Notes under the pieces: generated by a model
What the model was told of the DNA's origin: nothing
What the model saw: only the letters and a program-made list of their open reading frames with translations
Database searches by the model: none
Translations under genes and position numbers: made by a program
Assembly: GCA_030323885.1 (NCBI GenBank)
Contig: CM059187.1
Span: 86,546,614-86,610,613, forward strand
Direction of reading: 5' to 3'
Source: Branchipolynoe longqiensis
Taxonomy: Eukaryota; Annelida; Polychaeta; Phyllodocida; Polynoidae
Length of the DNA stretch: 64,000 bases
Shown here: piece by piece, positions 33,676 through 45,389 of the stretch
Position numbering within the stretch: the first letter of the stretch is position 1
How the letters are laid out: the number at the start of each line of letters is the position of its first letter

Positions 33676-34690
33676 CCAGCCTGACAGACCCATAGCTGTG
33701 ACCCAGCTAAAGCCCTGCCTGCCTACAACTATAGTACGTTTTTCATTCATAGTTCTTATGTAAATGTTGTATGTTATTGTTAGTGATAGATATGAAAATC
33801 AACCAATTAGAACCATAGCTGACGACAACAGAAGTTTTGAATGGTTTTTGTGCCATGGTGACAATGTTATTGAGCATCCAAGTGGATTGATGCGGAAATA
33901 TCACCAACATTATGGTAAATCTAGCATAAAGATGAATTAAACCAGGATAAATGAGTTATGTAATGTCTCTGGTTTCCAATGATATATTTGGTGTAGAAAT
34001 CGGATTGTATGATCTCAAACAGTGGCTTTTGAAAATATTGAAGCATGACTAGCTGTGTATGTCACAGTTTGTGCAAGGCGCCGCCATCCTGGTTGTTCCG
34101 CAGCAAGAGAGTCAGCTTTTAGATCTTGCCAGTACCATCAGTACTTCCAAATGCAGTCCATGCTACTGATATACTAGTTATGGCGTACTCATGATATTGA
34201 TTGTTACATTGTACAGATTATCATTTGCTTACTGGCTGTTCTTACTAAAAAAGGCACTTTGAAAGTCCACCACATTTGCTGGTCGTGCTAAAGTCATGCT
34301 GTGACGTCATCACTTTTCAGCATGCCATTTTTCGTCGCGCACAGAAATGTGGATTTGAAGGGTTAATTCTGCGTGAACAGAGAATTGTGCCATTTTGAAG
34401 TCCATTAAATTGCACAGATTTTCGTTTTTGTCTGCTCAAAATCCATCATGAACTGCTAGAACTCCAGGTTTCTGAAGTATATTTTTCAAGGTTTGATCCC
34501 AATTTTTAGCGCCTGAAATCTGAACTTTTCAAATGTTGATTTCTAGGAAAACTAAATCATACTAGATAATTTTGGAACGAATAATGACATTTACACAATT
34601 AAAAAAACACTTATCTATTCTGTGAGCTGTGCCTGTCTAACAATTTGCAGTACTGTGCAACAGTTTTGAAATTTTAGCTGATCTACCTAA
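33676..34690 (+). repeat. Large interspersed repeat G, left inverted copy
   Basis: It begins CCTGACAGACCCATAGCTGT and ends near ACAATTTGCAGTACTGTGCA. It recurs in reverse at 43030-43865 and in pieces at 38340-40460. Confidence 0.7.
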
Positions 34691-34861
34691 CAATGGCAAT
34701 GCTACATCGCTACCGTTTCTAATTATTAGTGTTACTGTAAATATGCAAAGTAATGTAACATAGCAAATGCTCGCGTGGCTTGAGTGTAGCGGTCTGCACT
34801 GACCTCTCAGGCAAGGAGCCGCCCAGACAGGTAGGTGTGGGTAGTATGGTGATATCAGGGA

Positions 34862-34931
34862 GCCTAGGTGGTGTAATGGTTAGCACACTGGCCTGGAATG
34901 CAGAGATGTGGGTTCGAGTCCCGCTCTAGGC
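34862..34931 (+). other. tRNA-like head of SINE family 1
   Basis: 70 bases with acceptor arms GCCTAGG and TCTAGGC, an A-box GGTGTAATGGTTAGC and a B-box GGTTCGAGTCC. The loop CTGGAAT would give anticodon GGA. The anticodon stem is imperfect and the sequence is one of several dispersed copies, so it is a SINE promoter and not a host tRNA gene. Confidence 0.75.
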
Positions 34932-35073
34932 GCAATATTTCAAATTGTCATCACCCCCACGATACTGGTTCCGTGACCTGGATCCTGTACAAGCTATGCG
35001 CTGTATAGTTTTTTAATCTACCCTGTGTATGTGTATGTGTATATATATATGCATGTGTATGTGTATATATATG

Positions 35074-35703
35074 AACTCTCTTCTGGAATTTACCTATCTC
35101 GGAAGCACTATATCAAGTGATGGACGCATTGATGCTGAGATACAGAGGAGGATGGCCAAGGCTAGCGCATCTTTCGGCCGACTACGCCAGAGACTCTGGA
35201 ACAACCACCATGTGTCCATTCGGGTCAAAGGTAAGATCTACCACGCAATCGTGCTATCCACCCTACTATATGGAGCCGAGGCCTGGACAGTGTACAGACA
35301 GCAGGTGAAAAAGCTGCATGCCTTCATGATGCGACATCTGCGTTCAATCATGAGGCTAACCTGGAAGGACAAAGTGATGAATAAGGAAATACTCGAAGGG
35401 ATGGGGCTGCCCTCTATGGAAGATCTTCTGATCAAAAAGAATCTCCGGTTGACTGGACACCTCATGAGGATGTCATCAGACAGGCTACCAAAGCAGATCC
35501 TCTATTCTCAACTGTCTTCTGGCTACAGAAAGAGAGGGCGCCCCCGTCTCCGGTTCAAAGATACCATCAAGAGAAACCTGAAGCTGAGAGACATTAAGAC
35601 CGACTCATGGACGCAACTCTCACAGCAGAGAGCTAAATGGAGAGCGGCAGTCAAGCAATGAAAGCAGTCTTTGTCGCATCGCGACCGACAGCATGATGAT
35701 GAT
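35074..35703 (+). pseudogene. LINE ORF2 C-terminal fragment (non-LTR retrotransposon)
   Basis: About 195 codons in frame to TGA at 35659. FTYLGSTISSDGRIDAEI begins the fragment, followed by LSTLLYGAEAWT, LTGHLMRMSSDRLPKQ and RKRGRPRLRF. These are typical of the region after the reverse transcriptase domain of non-LTR elements. The endonuclease and catalytic domain are absent (5' truncation), so it cannot be active. It ends with an ATG/GAT microsatellite and sits inside a SINE tail. Confidence 0.88.
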
Positions 35704-35775
35704 ATATATATAGAAGTGAATTGCCTGTATGTATTTAATTGTAAGCATTAAAAGACTTACAATTCCAGGGGGGAC

Positions 35776-35868
35776 GAGTGTAGTGGTCTGCACTGACCTC
35801 TCAGGTAAGGCGCTGCGTGGCCGTGGGTAGTAAGGGTATATCAGGGAGCCTAGGTGGTGTAATGGCTT
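35776..35868 (+). mobile_element. SINE family 1, truncated second copy
   Basis: GTGTAGTGGTCTGCACTGAC starts eight bases after the previous SINE ends. It stops after GGTGGTGTAATGGC. Confidence 0.7.
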
Positions 35869-36177
35869 ATATATGCCTATATTCAGAGGCGCTCTTTAAA
35901 ACCCATTCACAAATCCTATGCAAATGACTTGCCATACAGGATGACATCAGAATTGACCAATCACAACCTTGTTTACATCTGGGAGAGTTTCTAGTGCATT
36001 AGGGGTTACCTCTCAGGGTTTTACAAGCTGTTGAAGTCAGCCACTGTTGAAAAAGTCATAGAACAGATAAATAAAATTAGAAAATCATTCTAGTAGTCTG
36101 ACAATCCTCAATATTTAGTTATTTATCTTTCATTTGATACCTATATTGTGTATATATGACCATTTGGTTAGACACTA

Positions 36178-36835
36178 CAGTGCTTTTAAATGTGTGTGTA
36201 CATCGGTGGCATCGCCAAGGCGGTAGCTGCTCATGCTCATTTACCCCCATTTTCACCTCGCACAGATATGCAGATATGCAGATTCAGGGGTTTAGCTCTG
36301 CTCAAATTGTGGTGAATCTACTGCTATTTTGAAGTGTACTAAATTGCACAGGTTTCAGTTTTTGTTAGATCAAAATCCATAAAGAATTGACAGAACTAGT
36401 GCTTTTAAATTTGTGCGTGCATCGGCGGAATTGCCTTGGCGGTAGCTGCTTGCGTTGATTTCCCCCCATTTTCCCCACCGCACAAAAATGGAGATTCAGG
36501 GGTTTAGCTCTGCTCAAATTGTGGTGAATCTACTGCTATTTTGAAGTGTACTAAATTGCACAGGTTTCAGTTTTTGCTAGATCAAAATCCATAAAGAATT
36601 GACAGAACTACAGCGCTTTTAAATTTGTGTATGCATTGGCAAAATCGCCGCGGCAGTAGCTGCTCGCGCTGATTTCCAACAATTTTCACCTCACAAAAAA
36701 ATGCAGATTCAGGGGCTCACCACTGCTCAAATTGTGGTGAATCTACTGCTATTTTGAAGTGTACTAAATTGAACAGGTTTCAGTTTTTGTTAGATCAAAA
36801 TCCATAAAGAATTGACAGAACTGCAGCTTTCTGAA
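36178..36835. repeat. Satellite-like tandem of about 213-bp units
   Basis: Three units begin with AGTGCTTTTAAATKTGTG-like words at about 36178, 36398 and 36612. They share GGGGTTTAGCTCTGCTCAAA, GAATCTACTGCTATTTTGAA and AAATCCATAAAGAATTGACA. A related single unit is inside repeat G at 34320-34480. Confidence 0.85.
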
Positions 36836-36956
36836 ATTTAAGTTAATTCTGCAATGGGGACTGATTGCGCTAAATTCCTGCCATTTTCAGCACCCACGAA
36901 AATGCAGAACAGATAAGTAAAATTCGAAAACCATTCTAGTAGTCTGACAATCCTCA

Positions 36957-37733
36957 ATATAGGGTATTCATGTGACGTCATCAACGGATGCACGGCCATT
37001 GTGGCGACATCAAACAGTAAACAACCCATAGAGTTTGCCGGTATACACAGTGCAAAACGTCAGTTTTATTCAAAATCAATAGAAATCCAGAACCCTAACC
37101 GTATCAATTTAATATAATCTTTTTGGTAAACATCTTTTCTATGTGTATTCAAATCAGTTTGTTTCTAGTTGTTGTGGTTTTAGAGATATTTAACTTTTTC
37201 TGTATGAAGATTGCTCATGGCCATTGACAATGCATTGAGTTTGCCAGTATGCGCAGTGCAAAACGTCTATTTTATTCAAAATTAATAGAAATCCACAACC
37301 CTAACCTTTATCAATTTAATATAATCTATTCGTTGAATATGTTTTCTATATGTGTTCCAAGCGGTTTGTGTCTAGGTGGTGTGGTTTTAGAGATATTCAC
37401 TTTTTCTGTATGAAATTGCTCACAAACATTGACAATGCCTTGAGTTTGCCGGTATGCGCAGTGCAAAACCTTAGTTTTATTAAAAACTAATAGAAATCCA
37501 GAACCCCAACCTTATCAATTTAATATAATCTTTTTGGTAAACATGTTTTCTATATGTGTACCAAGTGATTTGTTTTTAGGTGGTGTGGTTTTAGAGATAT
37601 TTCACTTTTTCTGTATGAAGATTGGTCACTGCCATTGACAATGCACTGAGTTTGTTGGGGTTGTTATTGTGGTTGTATCTCCACCATGGCCACACTTCCG
37701 TTTAGCGTGACTTCAGTGCATACCCTATATATT
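36957..37733. mobile_element. Inverted-repeat element containing a 205-bp triplication
   Basis: The left end AGGGTATTCATGTGACGTCA and right end ACTTCAGTGCATACCCT are inverted over about 45 bases, including GGCCATTGTGG/CCACCATGGCC. Inside are three units starting GAGTTTGCCGGTATRCRCAG at 37031, 37238 and 37441, with a truncated fourth at 37648. Confidence 0.75.
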
Positions 37734-37974
37734 TAGTTATTTATCTTCATTTCATACCTATATTGTGTATATATGCGTCCATTTGGGTAGACACGACAGT
37801 GCTTTTAAATTTGTTTGTGCATCGGCGGAATCGCTGCTGCGTCATTAGAATTCCAGGATTAAGCGTGATCTTTAGAGGGTTATACCAGAGTTACTTTTAA
37901 GTTGTGGTATTACTGAGATTCTTAAGAATCTATGAATTATGTCGTAAGTAATGTGTGAATTCCAGGATTAAGTG

Positions 37975-38060
37975 TGGTCTTTTAGTAGTTGTTTTAAATT
38001 ATAGTATGTAAATAATGGAGTTTTAGTAGTTGTTTTAAATTATAGTATGTAAATAATGTT
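37975..38060. repeat. Short tandem duplication
   Basis: GTTGTTTTAAATTATAGTAT followed by GTAAATAATG occurs twice, about 40 bases apart. Confidence 0.8.
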
Positions 38061-38421
38061 TCAATTCACGGTTGCCATGGAAACCCAATTTCTTTTGTGA
38101 TATAATTTTTTTATATCAGCTTAGATAAGCTGAAGTGATTTGCCATACCAAGAATCACCTTGCTGTCAAGTTTGATCAGGATCTGACCATTAATAAAGAA
38201 ACTACAAAGACATGTACCTATCCTGGAATACAAATGGTCACAACTTAATTGATTGATTGATTGGTGGTTGCTTTATGCCGTGTCGGCAGCATAGCCTATG
38301 CTCCTGACACGCCATAGGCCATCTTCATGGCGAGTCACAACTTAATAGCTGTAACCAATACAATAGGACAAAATGTTGATTTCTAGGAAAACTAAATCGT
38401 AGCAAAGACCCTATAATACTA

Positions 38422-38698
38422 ATGCCAAGTACACATCTACCATATAGGATTCGCGCACTAAAACTCCCGACCCGCTTAAAACTGAAAACGGGCCGATTCA
38501 TTTTTCGAATCGTGAATCGCAATCGTAATGATAGTACACACCTACCGTTTTAGCCCTAAAAATTAGTTTTTAGTCGTGAATCGCAATCGGTAGGTGTGCT
38601 AGGGGAGTGCACACCTCACGATTTTTGGGCAGTTTTAGATCGTATACGGTAGGTGGGTGCGGAAAAACGATCGTATACGGTAGGTGTGTACCTAGCAT
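38422..38698. mobile_element. TACACACCTACCGTATA inverted-repeat MITE
   Basis: The left end is ATGCCAAGTACACATCTACC. The right end is the complement of ATGCTAGGTACACACCTACC. The interior repeats the CACACCTACCG word with ATCGCAATCGT. Confidence 0.72.
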
Positions 38699-39084
38699 AA
38701 GACGGCTCACTCAGCCTGTATTGTGTAATCAAAATGATCAAACCCACCACTTGGTGCGCTGGCTGTTCTCTTGGTTAAAGTTAAACAGGTGCTATATTAT
38801 ATGTATAAATGTATATATATATGAATGTGAAAGATGTGTGATGATGGCGATGCTGATGATGATGATGTGTATTTGTTCATAGACATAGCAATTTTATATT
38901 GATGTGTATTCATACTTACCTATCTTATGTATAATATAATTGTATAATGTATGTGTTTACATGTGAAACACCAACCAGCAGCTGGGCTCATCAAACCCAC
39001 CACAAGGTGGCACTGCGAAATTTACATTACCATCATAACCATGGGAGAGATACTGAGATAGTGAGTGAGTTGTCTTAGTATTAT

Positions 39085-39756
39085 ACCGACCCACCCACTG
39101 GGAGGCTAATGACTAACACGCGTATAGTCTATAGATAGATATACATAAAGTAAACAATTCCCACAGAGGATTTCGCCAAAATCCAACAACCGGAAACGGA
39201 AATAGGCCCCTACGGGCACTGCCATTTGTAAACTCGTGTCCCTTCATAATCAAAATCCAGCAAACGGAAACGGAAATGGCTCATCGAGCTTCGCTCCGCA
39301 GCAAAGAGGGTGAATGACAGCAATTGGCCTAACCCCTTAATGATGCCCCGCTGCAGAGTAGCACACACCGAATCAAAGAACAAGTACACTGGTCCCTCTC
39401 GACAGACCTTCCATATATGGTGTGATGATGTCACTGGGACCAGTGTATGTGTTCCTCCGCGCTACTCTGCTATTGGTTAATAATATATCAAAACAAATGC
39501 CCGCTGCCATAGAATTTGCCGATACGCACAGTTCAAAACTTAGATTTTATTAAAAAATAAAAAAAATAAAAGAAATAAAGAACAATTTGGCATCAACATG
39601 GGTGCACAAATGAAATATTAATAGTTTACTCCGAGGAAATGACGACGAATCGGGTCACCCGAGTTGCTAGAATTTCAAATCGAACACCGCGAGTGGAGTA
39701 AAAAAATAGACGTGCCATCATAAAATACTTTGCTGTAGTTATATCGGGGGGTCGGC
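39085..39756 (+). mobile_element. ACCGACCC inverted-repeat element F, copy 1
   Basis: It starts ACCGACCCACCC and ends GGGGGGTCGGC. It contains CGGAAACGGAAATRG twice and the CGGGTCACCCGAG palindrome. Confidence 0.75.
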
Positions 39757-39819
39757 CCTAAGCATCACTTATACATATTAGGGTCTTTGATCGTAGATAA
39801 CTTTGGAACGACTAATCAT

Positions 39820-40342
39820 ACCGACCCATCCACGGGGAGGCTTAAGACTAACGCATGTAGATATATACACATAAACAATACTCCTACCCATAGAGGTGGG
39901 AAATGAAATCACCAAAATCCAGAAAAACGGAAACGGAAATAGCCCCCTATGGGTGCCGCCATTTGTAAACTAGTGTCCCTGACAGACTAATCCAAATCCA
40001 CCAAACGGAAACGGAAATCGCTCGTCGAACTTCGGTCCGCAGCAAGCAGGGTGGACGACAGCTATTGGTTAATAATATATTAATAATATATCAAAACAAA
40101 TGCCCGCTGCCATAGAATTTGCCGATATGCGCAGTTCAAAACTTTGATAATGTTCAAAATTAAAAGAAATAAAGAACAATTTGGCACAAACATGGAGACG
40201 GCCGTATTCGATTATCACGACCGCGACTCGGGTCACCCGATCTCGAGTTGCTAGAATTTCAAATCGAACACCGCGAGTGGAGTAAAAAAAAATACATAGG
40301 CAGTCATAAAATACTTTGCTGTAGTTATATTGGGGGGTCGGT
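39820..40342 (+). mobile_element. Element F, copy 2
   Basis: Same order of landmarks. The flanking host is repeat G (GATCGTAGATAACTTTGG before, CCTTTAATCTATTGAGC after). Confidence 0.78.
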
Positions 40343-40499
40343 CCTAAGCATAGCTTATTCATATTATTTACTCAAAGTAAAAAAACCTTTAATCTATTGA
40401 GCTATGTCTGTCTACCGATTTGCAGCACTGTGCTGTGTGCAACAATTTTACTATTTTCATGTGAGTTTCCTATCTTTACTCTTTAGGTCCAGTTTGTTT

Positions 40500-41198
40500 G
40501 TCAAATCCATATTACACTCTGAAAAGAATACATTGCAAATAACATCATGACAAGATAGAATCTTACCATACTATATCAGTCTCGTTTCTAAAATGTACAA
40601 GTAAATAATGTTAAAATGCAACTCTTCAAAGAAGCTCTTGCCATGTGTTTCCCTCTTACGCAGGAAGTGCTTCGCTGGTCACTGCTGAACCGTCGCCCAG
40701 AACAAGTTAGCATCATGCACTGATTCTGGGCTGTTATAAGTTGATATACATTTATGTCGTCTGAAAATAAGCAGACTATAATCGTATCTACTTCCGGACG
40801 ACAGAAGTTGTAAACACACCAACTTTCCCTTGTTATTATCAGGACACCAATTCGGAGTGTCAGATGTCTTCAGTTTACTACTATATCAGTATATGCCATA
40901 TAATATGGTGCATTGTAAGCGACAGGGCCCGATATAAGCAAGGCCGCTTTCCACTTTAAACTTCAGATGCAGGTAACTTACTTAGACTTAGTTACCATAC
41001 TTTTGTTCTAATTAAACTTATACTATAGATAGATAGCAATGTCGACAAAATTTTTAAACCACACCAATCTGAAAATGTTGTTGTAAATAGCTTTGAAAAT
41101 GATATAAGAAAGTCCAACAATCATGCCAATCGGTTGATTATTAAGGGTGCTAGAGCTATTTGTATTTCAATTTCGGTGATGGGTAATTTTCTGTTGTT
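40500..41198. other. Intergenic, possible LTV1 promoter-side sequence
   Basis: No gene is recognised. ACTTCCGG (40792) and AGGAAGTG ETS-type words are present. On the minus strand ATG/GTAAGA at about 40567-40559 could end an ATG-only exon. All of this is weak. Confidence 0.2.
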
Positions 41199-42300
41199 TT
41201 AATGCTTTAGCATTACAAGCGTGTGACCCAAAATCTAGATTTGTAGTCAATTTTTGTTCTAACTTGCTGAATAATCGATATATCTCACTGAAATTTTCAG
41301 TGTAACTAGATGACTATCTGCTCTGTCGATTCCACCCATTAAAATAAAAGTGAGTGAGTGAGTGACTTGGAGGATTTACACCATTAAAATAAAAGTAAAT
41401 GAATACGTGAGTGATTCAGAAAGGTTATAGAAATTTCGCATTGCGTAATGAGTATGTCCATGGGTTCATTGTAACTACGTTCATCCATACCTCTGTATTG
41501 TTAGATTCATAAGAATCTCAGTAATACAAGTAAGTCTAGTATAACTAATATGAATAAGCAATGCTTAGGACCGACCCACCGATATAACTACAGCAAAGCG
41601 TTAAAATTATGCTTTTTTTTTTACTCCACTCGCGTGTTCGATTTGAAATTCTATCAACTCGGGTGACCCGAATACTGCCGTCGTTTCCACGGAGTAAACT
41701 ATTAATATTTCATTTGTGCATCCATGTTTATTCCAAATTGTTATTTATTTCCTTTAATTTTGAATACACTCTAAGTTTTGAACTGCACGTATCGCCAAAT
41801 TCTATGGCTGTGGGCATTTGTTTTGATATATTATTAACCAATAGCTGTCATCCACGCTGCTGGCTGCTGACCGAAGTTCGAAGAGCGATTTCAGTTTCCG
41901 TTTGCTGGATTTGGATTCAGAGATACTATTTTACAAATGGCAGTGCCCATAGAGGCCTATTTCCGTTTCCGGTGGCTGGATTTTGACGAAATCCTGTGTG
42001 GGTATAGTTTATGTATATATTGTTTATGTATATATTTGTACACGTGTTAGTCATTAGCCTCCCCGTGGGTGGGTCGGTATTATATATCCATGAAACTATA
42101 AGTTTTCTTCCTTTGTTTTAATGTTTTAGTATTACAAGTGTGTGACCCAAAACCTATATATTTAATAATTTAGTCATTTTCTGTTCTAACTTTCTAAATA
42201 ATCGAGATATCTAAATGAAATTCTCAGTGTAAGTAGATGCCTATCTGCTCTGTCGATTCCACCCATTAAAATAAAAGTAAATGCATACATTAGTGACATG
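41199..42300. repeat. Direct 190-bp duplication flanking element F copy 3
   Basis: Positions 41199-41390 and 42115-42300 share TTTAATGYTTTAGYATTACA, CTATCTGCTCTGTCGATTCC and CACCCATTAAAATAAAAGT. Confidence 0.75.
41570..42078 (-). mobile_element. Element F, copy 3, reverse
   Basis: ACCGACCCACCGAT at the left and GTGGGTGGGTCGGT at the right. The content is the inverse of copies 1 and 2. Confidence 0.78.
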
Positions 42301-43029
42301 TTTGTGGATTTTCGGTCGTCATTGAAATGATTGATCTTATAACACTGAAACTTTGGGGACCTAGCAAAGTACCTTTTCGACCTCTCACCATCATGAAACT
42401 TCACACAATGGTCAATTACTAACAGATTTAAATGTCTGCCTACTTTTTAAAAATGCCCAAGATATATAGAAGGTAGAATTTGAGCGTTGAAATCAAGTCA
42501 AATCTTCTGAATATGCACAAACATGGAAAACATGAACAGATTTGCAAATTGTAAACACATCGTTATAGAGGGTCATTTTATCTACGTCATAGGCTAAAAT
42601 TCCTGGGGATAGCCCATAAGAGCCAATGAAAATCAAGCATTTTGGAGCACCCCTCTGCTATCAGACAGGTTATTCCAGGAACACTTATTTGGCATAAAAC
42701 GGCCGCCGAGTAGCATGTACGTACCTACTATAGACTATAACTTAGTGAGTTAGATTAGTCAAATACTGAAATAGTGTTACTCTTTAAGACGAGTGGTGTT
42801 ATAGTTACTCCAACACTACTTTATGCAACTTAAACCTTACTCAGTTACTCAACTTACTGGTACTATACAGTTTACTGGTTACTATGTGTATCGTGTGATA
42901 AGCTTTTGATTTATGTAATGCTGCTATGATGATGTCTGACATAGCATTCTTTTTTTCCACAAAGCTTTGGATGAATGGAACAATTTATCATCAGTAGGTA
43001 GTAGCCTAAAATAAATATATATATCAGAT

Positions 43030-43865
43030 AAAATTTCAAAACTGTTGCACAGTACTGCAAATTGGTAGACAGACAGCTCACAGAATAGAATAAAGGTTTT
43101 TTAAATCGTTTACATATCAGTATTTGTTCCAAAGTTATCTACGATTTAGTTTCCCTAGAAATCATCATTTTGTCCTATTGGTTATAACTTATAGCTATAC
43201 AGTTATGACCTTTTGTGTTCCAAGATATTATTTTGGGCACAAATAGGCCAGTAACTTCATATAATTTGCAGGTATATAGAGGCTACTAAGCCTAGTAAAT
43301 TATATGATTCAATTTCAATTAATTAAGAGCGGCTAACAGGTCCAAGGCCTATTATAGCTGTACCCTATTGATTGATTGATTGATTGATATAGTACAATGT
43401 TGATATTCAAGGAATTGTATATTTTCAAGCTGGTTGTAGATCTATACTAGTGACAGTTGTGTTGTTGAAAACGGCTGTTTTATGCCACTTTTGGCAGTTT
43501 CCAAGAGCCACAGTTTGAGATCCTACAATCCTATATATATATATACCAAGCATATCATTGGAAAGCAAAGATATAACATCTAATTTATCCTTGCTTAAAT
43601 CATTTTTATGATAAATATAGGATAATTTTGCGTATATTTCCAAGTCAACCCACTTGATCTTGGATGCTCAATAACATTTCCGCCATGACACAAAACTCAT
43701 TCAAAACTTCTGACGTCATCAGCTAAGGTTCTGATCGGTTGATTTTCACATCGTCATTAACATACACCATTTACATTTAAGCACTATGAACGAAAAAAGT
43801 AACAGTTGTAGGCAGGCAGAGCTTTAGCTGGGTCACAGGTACAGGTCTGCCAGGCCAGTCCATTG
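43030..43865 (-). repeat. Large repeat G, right inverted copy
   Basis: ACTGTTGCACAGTACTGCAA through CTTTAGCTGGGTCACAGGTA is the inverse of 33676-34690. Confidence 0.7.
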
Positions 43866-44048
43866 GCACCGCAGTGCCCCAAGCGAAATTTGATATACCT
43901 ATCATCAGAGGGAGAGTCAGTGCTAATAATATAAGAACAGCTTATACCCTATGTTAAAGAGAAGAGGGGCCAAAGACGGCTTCCTGCCCCGTTATTGAAG
44001 ACCACCAACAGACAGGACAGTTTGTATTAACAAATTGCTGGTGGTTTC

Positions 44049-44195
44049 ATGGTGAATCAGTGTGAATCATACTTCGTAAATCTGGTTAATGGTGTAGTTG
44101 GTGTATTTATTTCAAGCAATTTGAATGTTATGCAAGAACTGAAAGATTGGCCACGAGAATATGCCACCAGATTTTGTGAATGCAAATATGTATCT
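44049..44195 (+). CDS. Candidate upstream exon A of the ASB gene
   Basis: An open frame of 49 codons starts at an ATG and ends at a strong donor, TCT/GTAAGT, in phase 0. It encodes MVNQCESYFVNLVNGVVG and a segment ending REYATRFCECKYVS. No family match is recognised. Third positions are AT-rich, unlike the ASB exon. It joins in frame to the candidate exon at 44368. Confidence 0.25.
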
Positions 44196-44367
44196 GTAAG
44201 TAACATGGAAAATGTGTTTTAGAGCAGACATACTTACCTTGGTTTGTGGCTGTAGTTAACTATCCTTTAAGGCAGCGATCATTGTTACCTTTCAATTAAT
44301 TACTACATAATATGTGTATCGTCAGAAGCCTACATCATTGCCACCGATATTCATTCTTTATTTTCAG

Positions 44368-44410
44368 AATATATCAGGAACGGATCATAAGGAAAACGCT
44401 GTTCCAGGAG
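44368..44410 (+). CDS. Candidate upstream exon B of the ASB gene
   Basis: The acceptor is TTCTTTATTTTCAG and the donor is GAG/GTAAAT; 43 bp, phase 0 to phase 1. It encodes NISGTDHKENAVPG. The phase 1 exit matches the acceptor at 45405 inside the ASB frame and would give Val then SEECLKEL. Confidence 0.28.
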
Positions 44411-45389
44411 GTAAATCTCAAAATTATATGGGGTCACAAAGTTATCAAATGGTTTATGACCAATAAGAAAGACACAACAATTATGATATGCATTTATAGT
44501 ATGAGTGTATGTCATTAAATATATGGAATAAGAAATATTATCAACATTAAAGCCTGACATTGACCTGCTGTTTTTCTTCCAATAATTTGTTGAATTCTTT
44601 GCGATATTAAGCGTGGGATAGCACCAACCCACTGCTCTTGCCTGCAGCTTACAAACTTCCCTTATATATAATTTCAGTTAACGATCATTCGATTATATTA
44701 TGTCATTAATAAATAATAATATAATATAACATGCTTGCTTTTTTTTCTTTTCTTTAATATTATTCTTTTTTATTATATATGAACACAATCCATGATGGTC
44801 TAGCGATATTCGGTATATATTACAATCTCATATAGGGCTTGTTGTAAATAAGCCGGAGTGCTGAACATAGAAAACAGATGCCCTTATGGTACAAATTTAA
44901 TACCGAGTGGAACAAGTAATAAATTGAATAACTATAAGTTCTGCGGAAGAAAATCAACCATAATCGATGAGAAAATATGTGTAATGTCTCACACCTGGTG
45001 CCTATTGACACATTTTGTTTGTCCCATTATCTGCCCTGATGATGGTATGCGAGCAATGTGATATCAATCGCGAAAACTTCATAAAACGGTTTTGATTTAT
45101 TATTACAGGTGGGGATTTATTAATACTAATGAATTTTCTTTTTATAATCGAATGTAGTGAAAATATTTATCCGGAATGTGATTTTGCAACTGTCTTCGAT
45201 TGGATTTCTAATTTTCAAAGGTAACTTTTAATAAGGAATAAAAACAATTTTTGGCAGGGTTGTTTCCCTTGTCATTAAATAGTTTTAAAACTAATCCACC
45301 AAAAGTTCTCAAATTTATTACAACGACTTAAATGGAGATGCTAGAATTTTTTATGCTAGAAGTTTTGTTAGACAATAGTTTAACTCAAA
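44411..45389. other. AT-rich upstream region of the ASB gene
   Basis: The segment 45109-45220 is also open between TTATTACAG and GTAACT, but its exit phase does not join the ASB frame. No promoter element is clear. Confidence 0.3.

Larger units (their letters stand above)
34783..35768 (+). mobile_element. SINE family 1 copy interrupted by a LINE
   Basis: The leader GTGTAGCGGTCTGCACTGAC, tRNA-like head, CCACGATACTGGTTCCGTGA and GTGTATGTGTATATATAT run to about 35060. The SINE tail (GAATTGCCTGTATGTATTTA, AAGCATTAAAAGACTTACAA) resumes at about 35712. The intact tail order is visible in reverse at 63128-63230. Confidence 0.8.

Noticed and set aside
34070..34110. LTV1 first exon at the GGATGGCGGCGCC site (minus)
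   Set aside because: The ATG is not followed by a donor that would leave only Met in the exon, and the site is inside repeat G.
34862..34931. Functional tRNA gene
   Set aside because: The cloverleaf is only partial (imperfect anticodon stem) and the same leader and tail surround it in several dispersed copies, which identifies a SINE.
41609..41986. 125-codon frame in element F
   Set aside because: It is non-coding transposon sequence; the other F copies have broken frames.
45109..45220. Third upstream exon for the ASB gene
   Set aside because: It is open with acceptor and donor, but leaves in phase 2, and no acceptor downstream joins phase 2 to the ankyrin frame.
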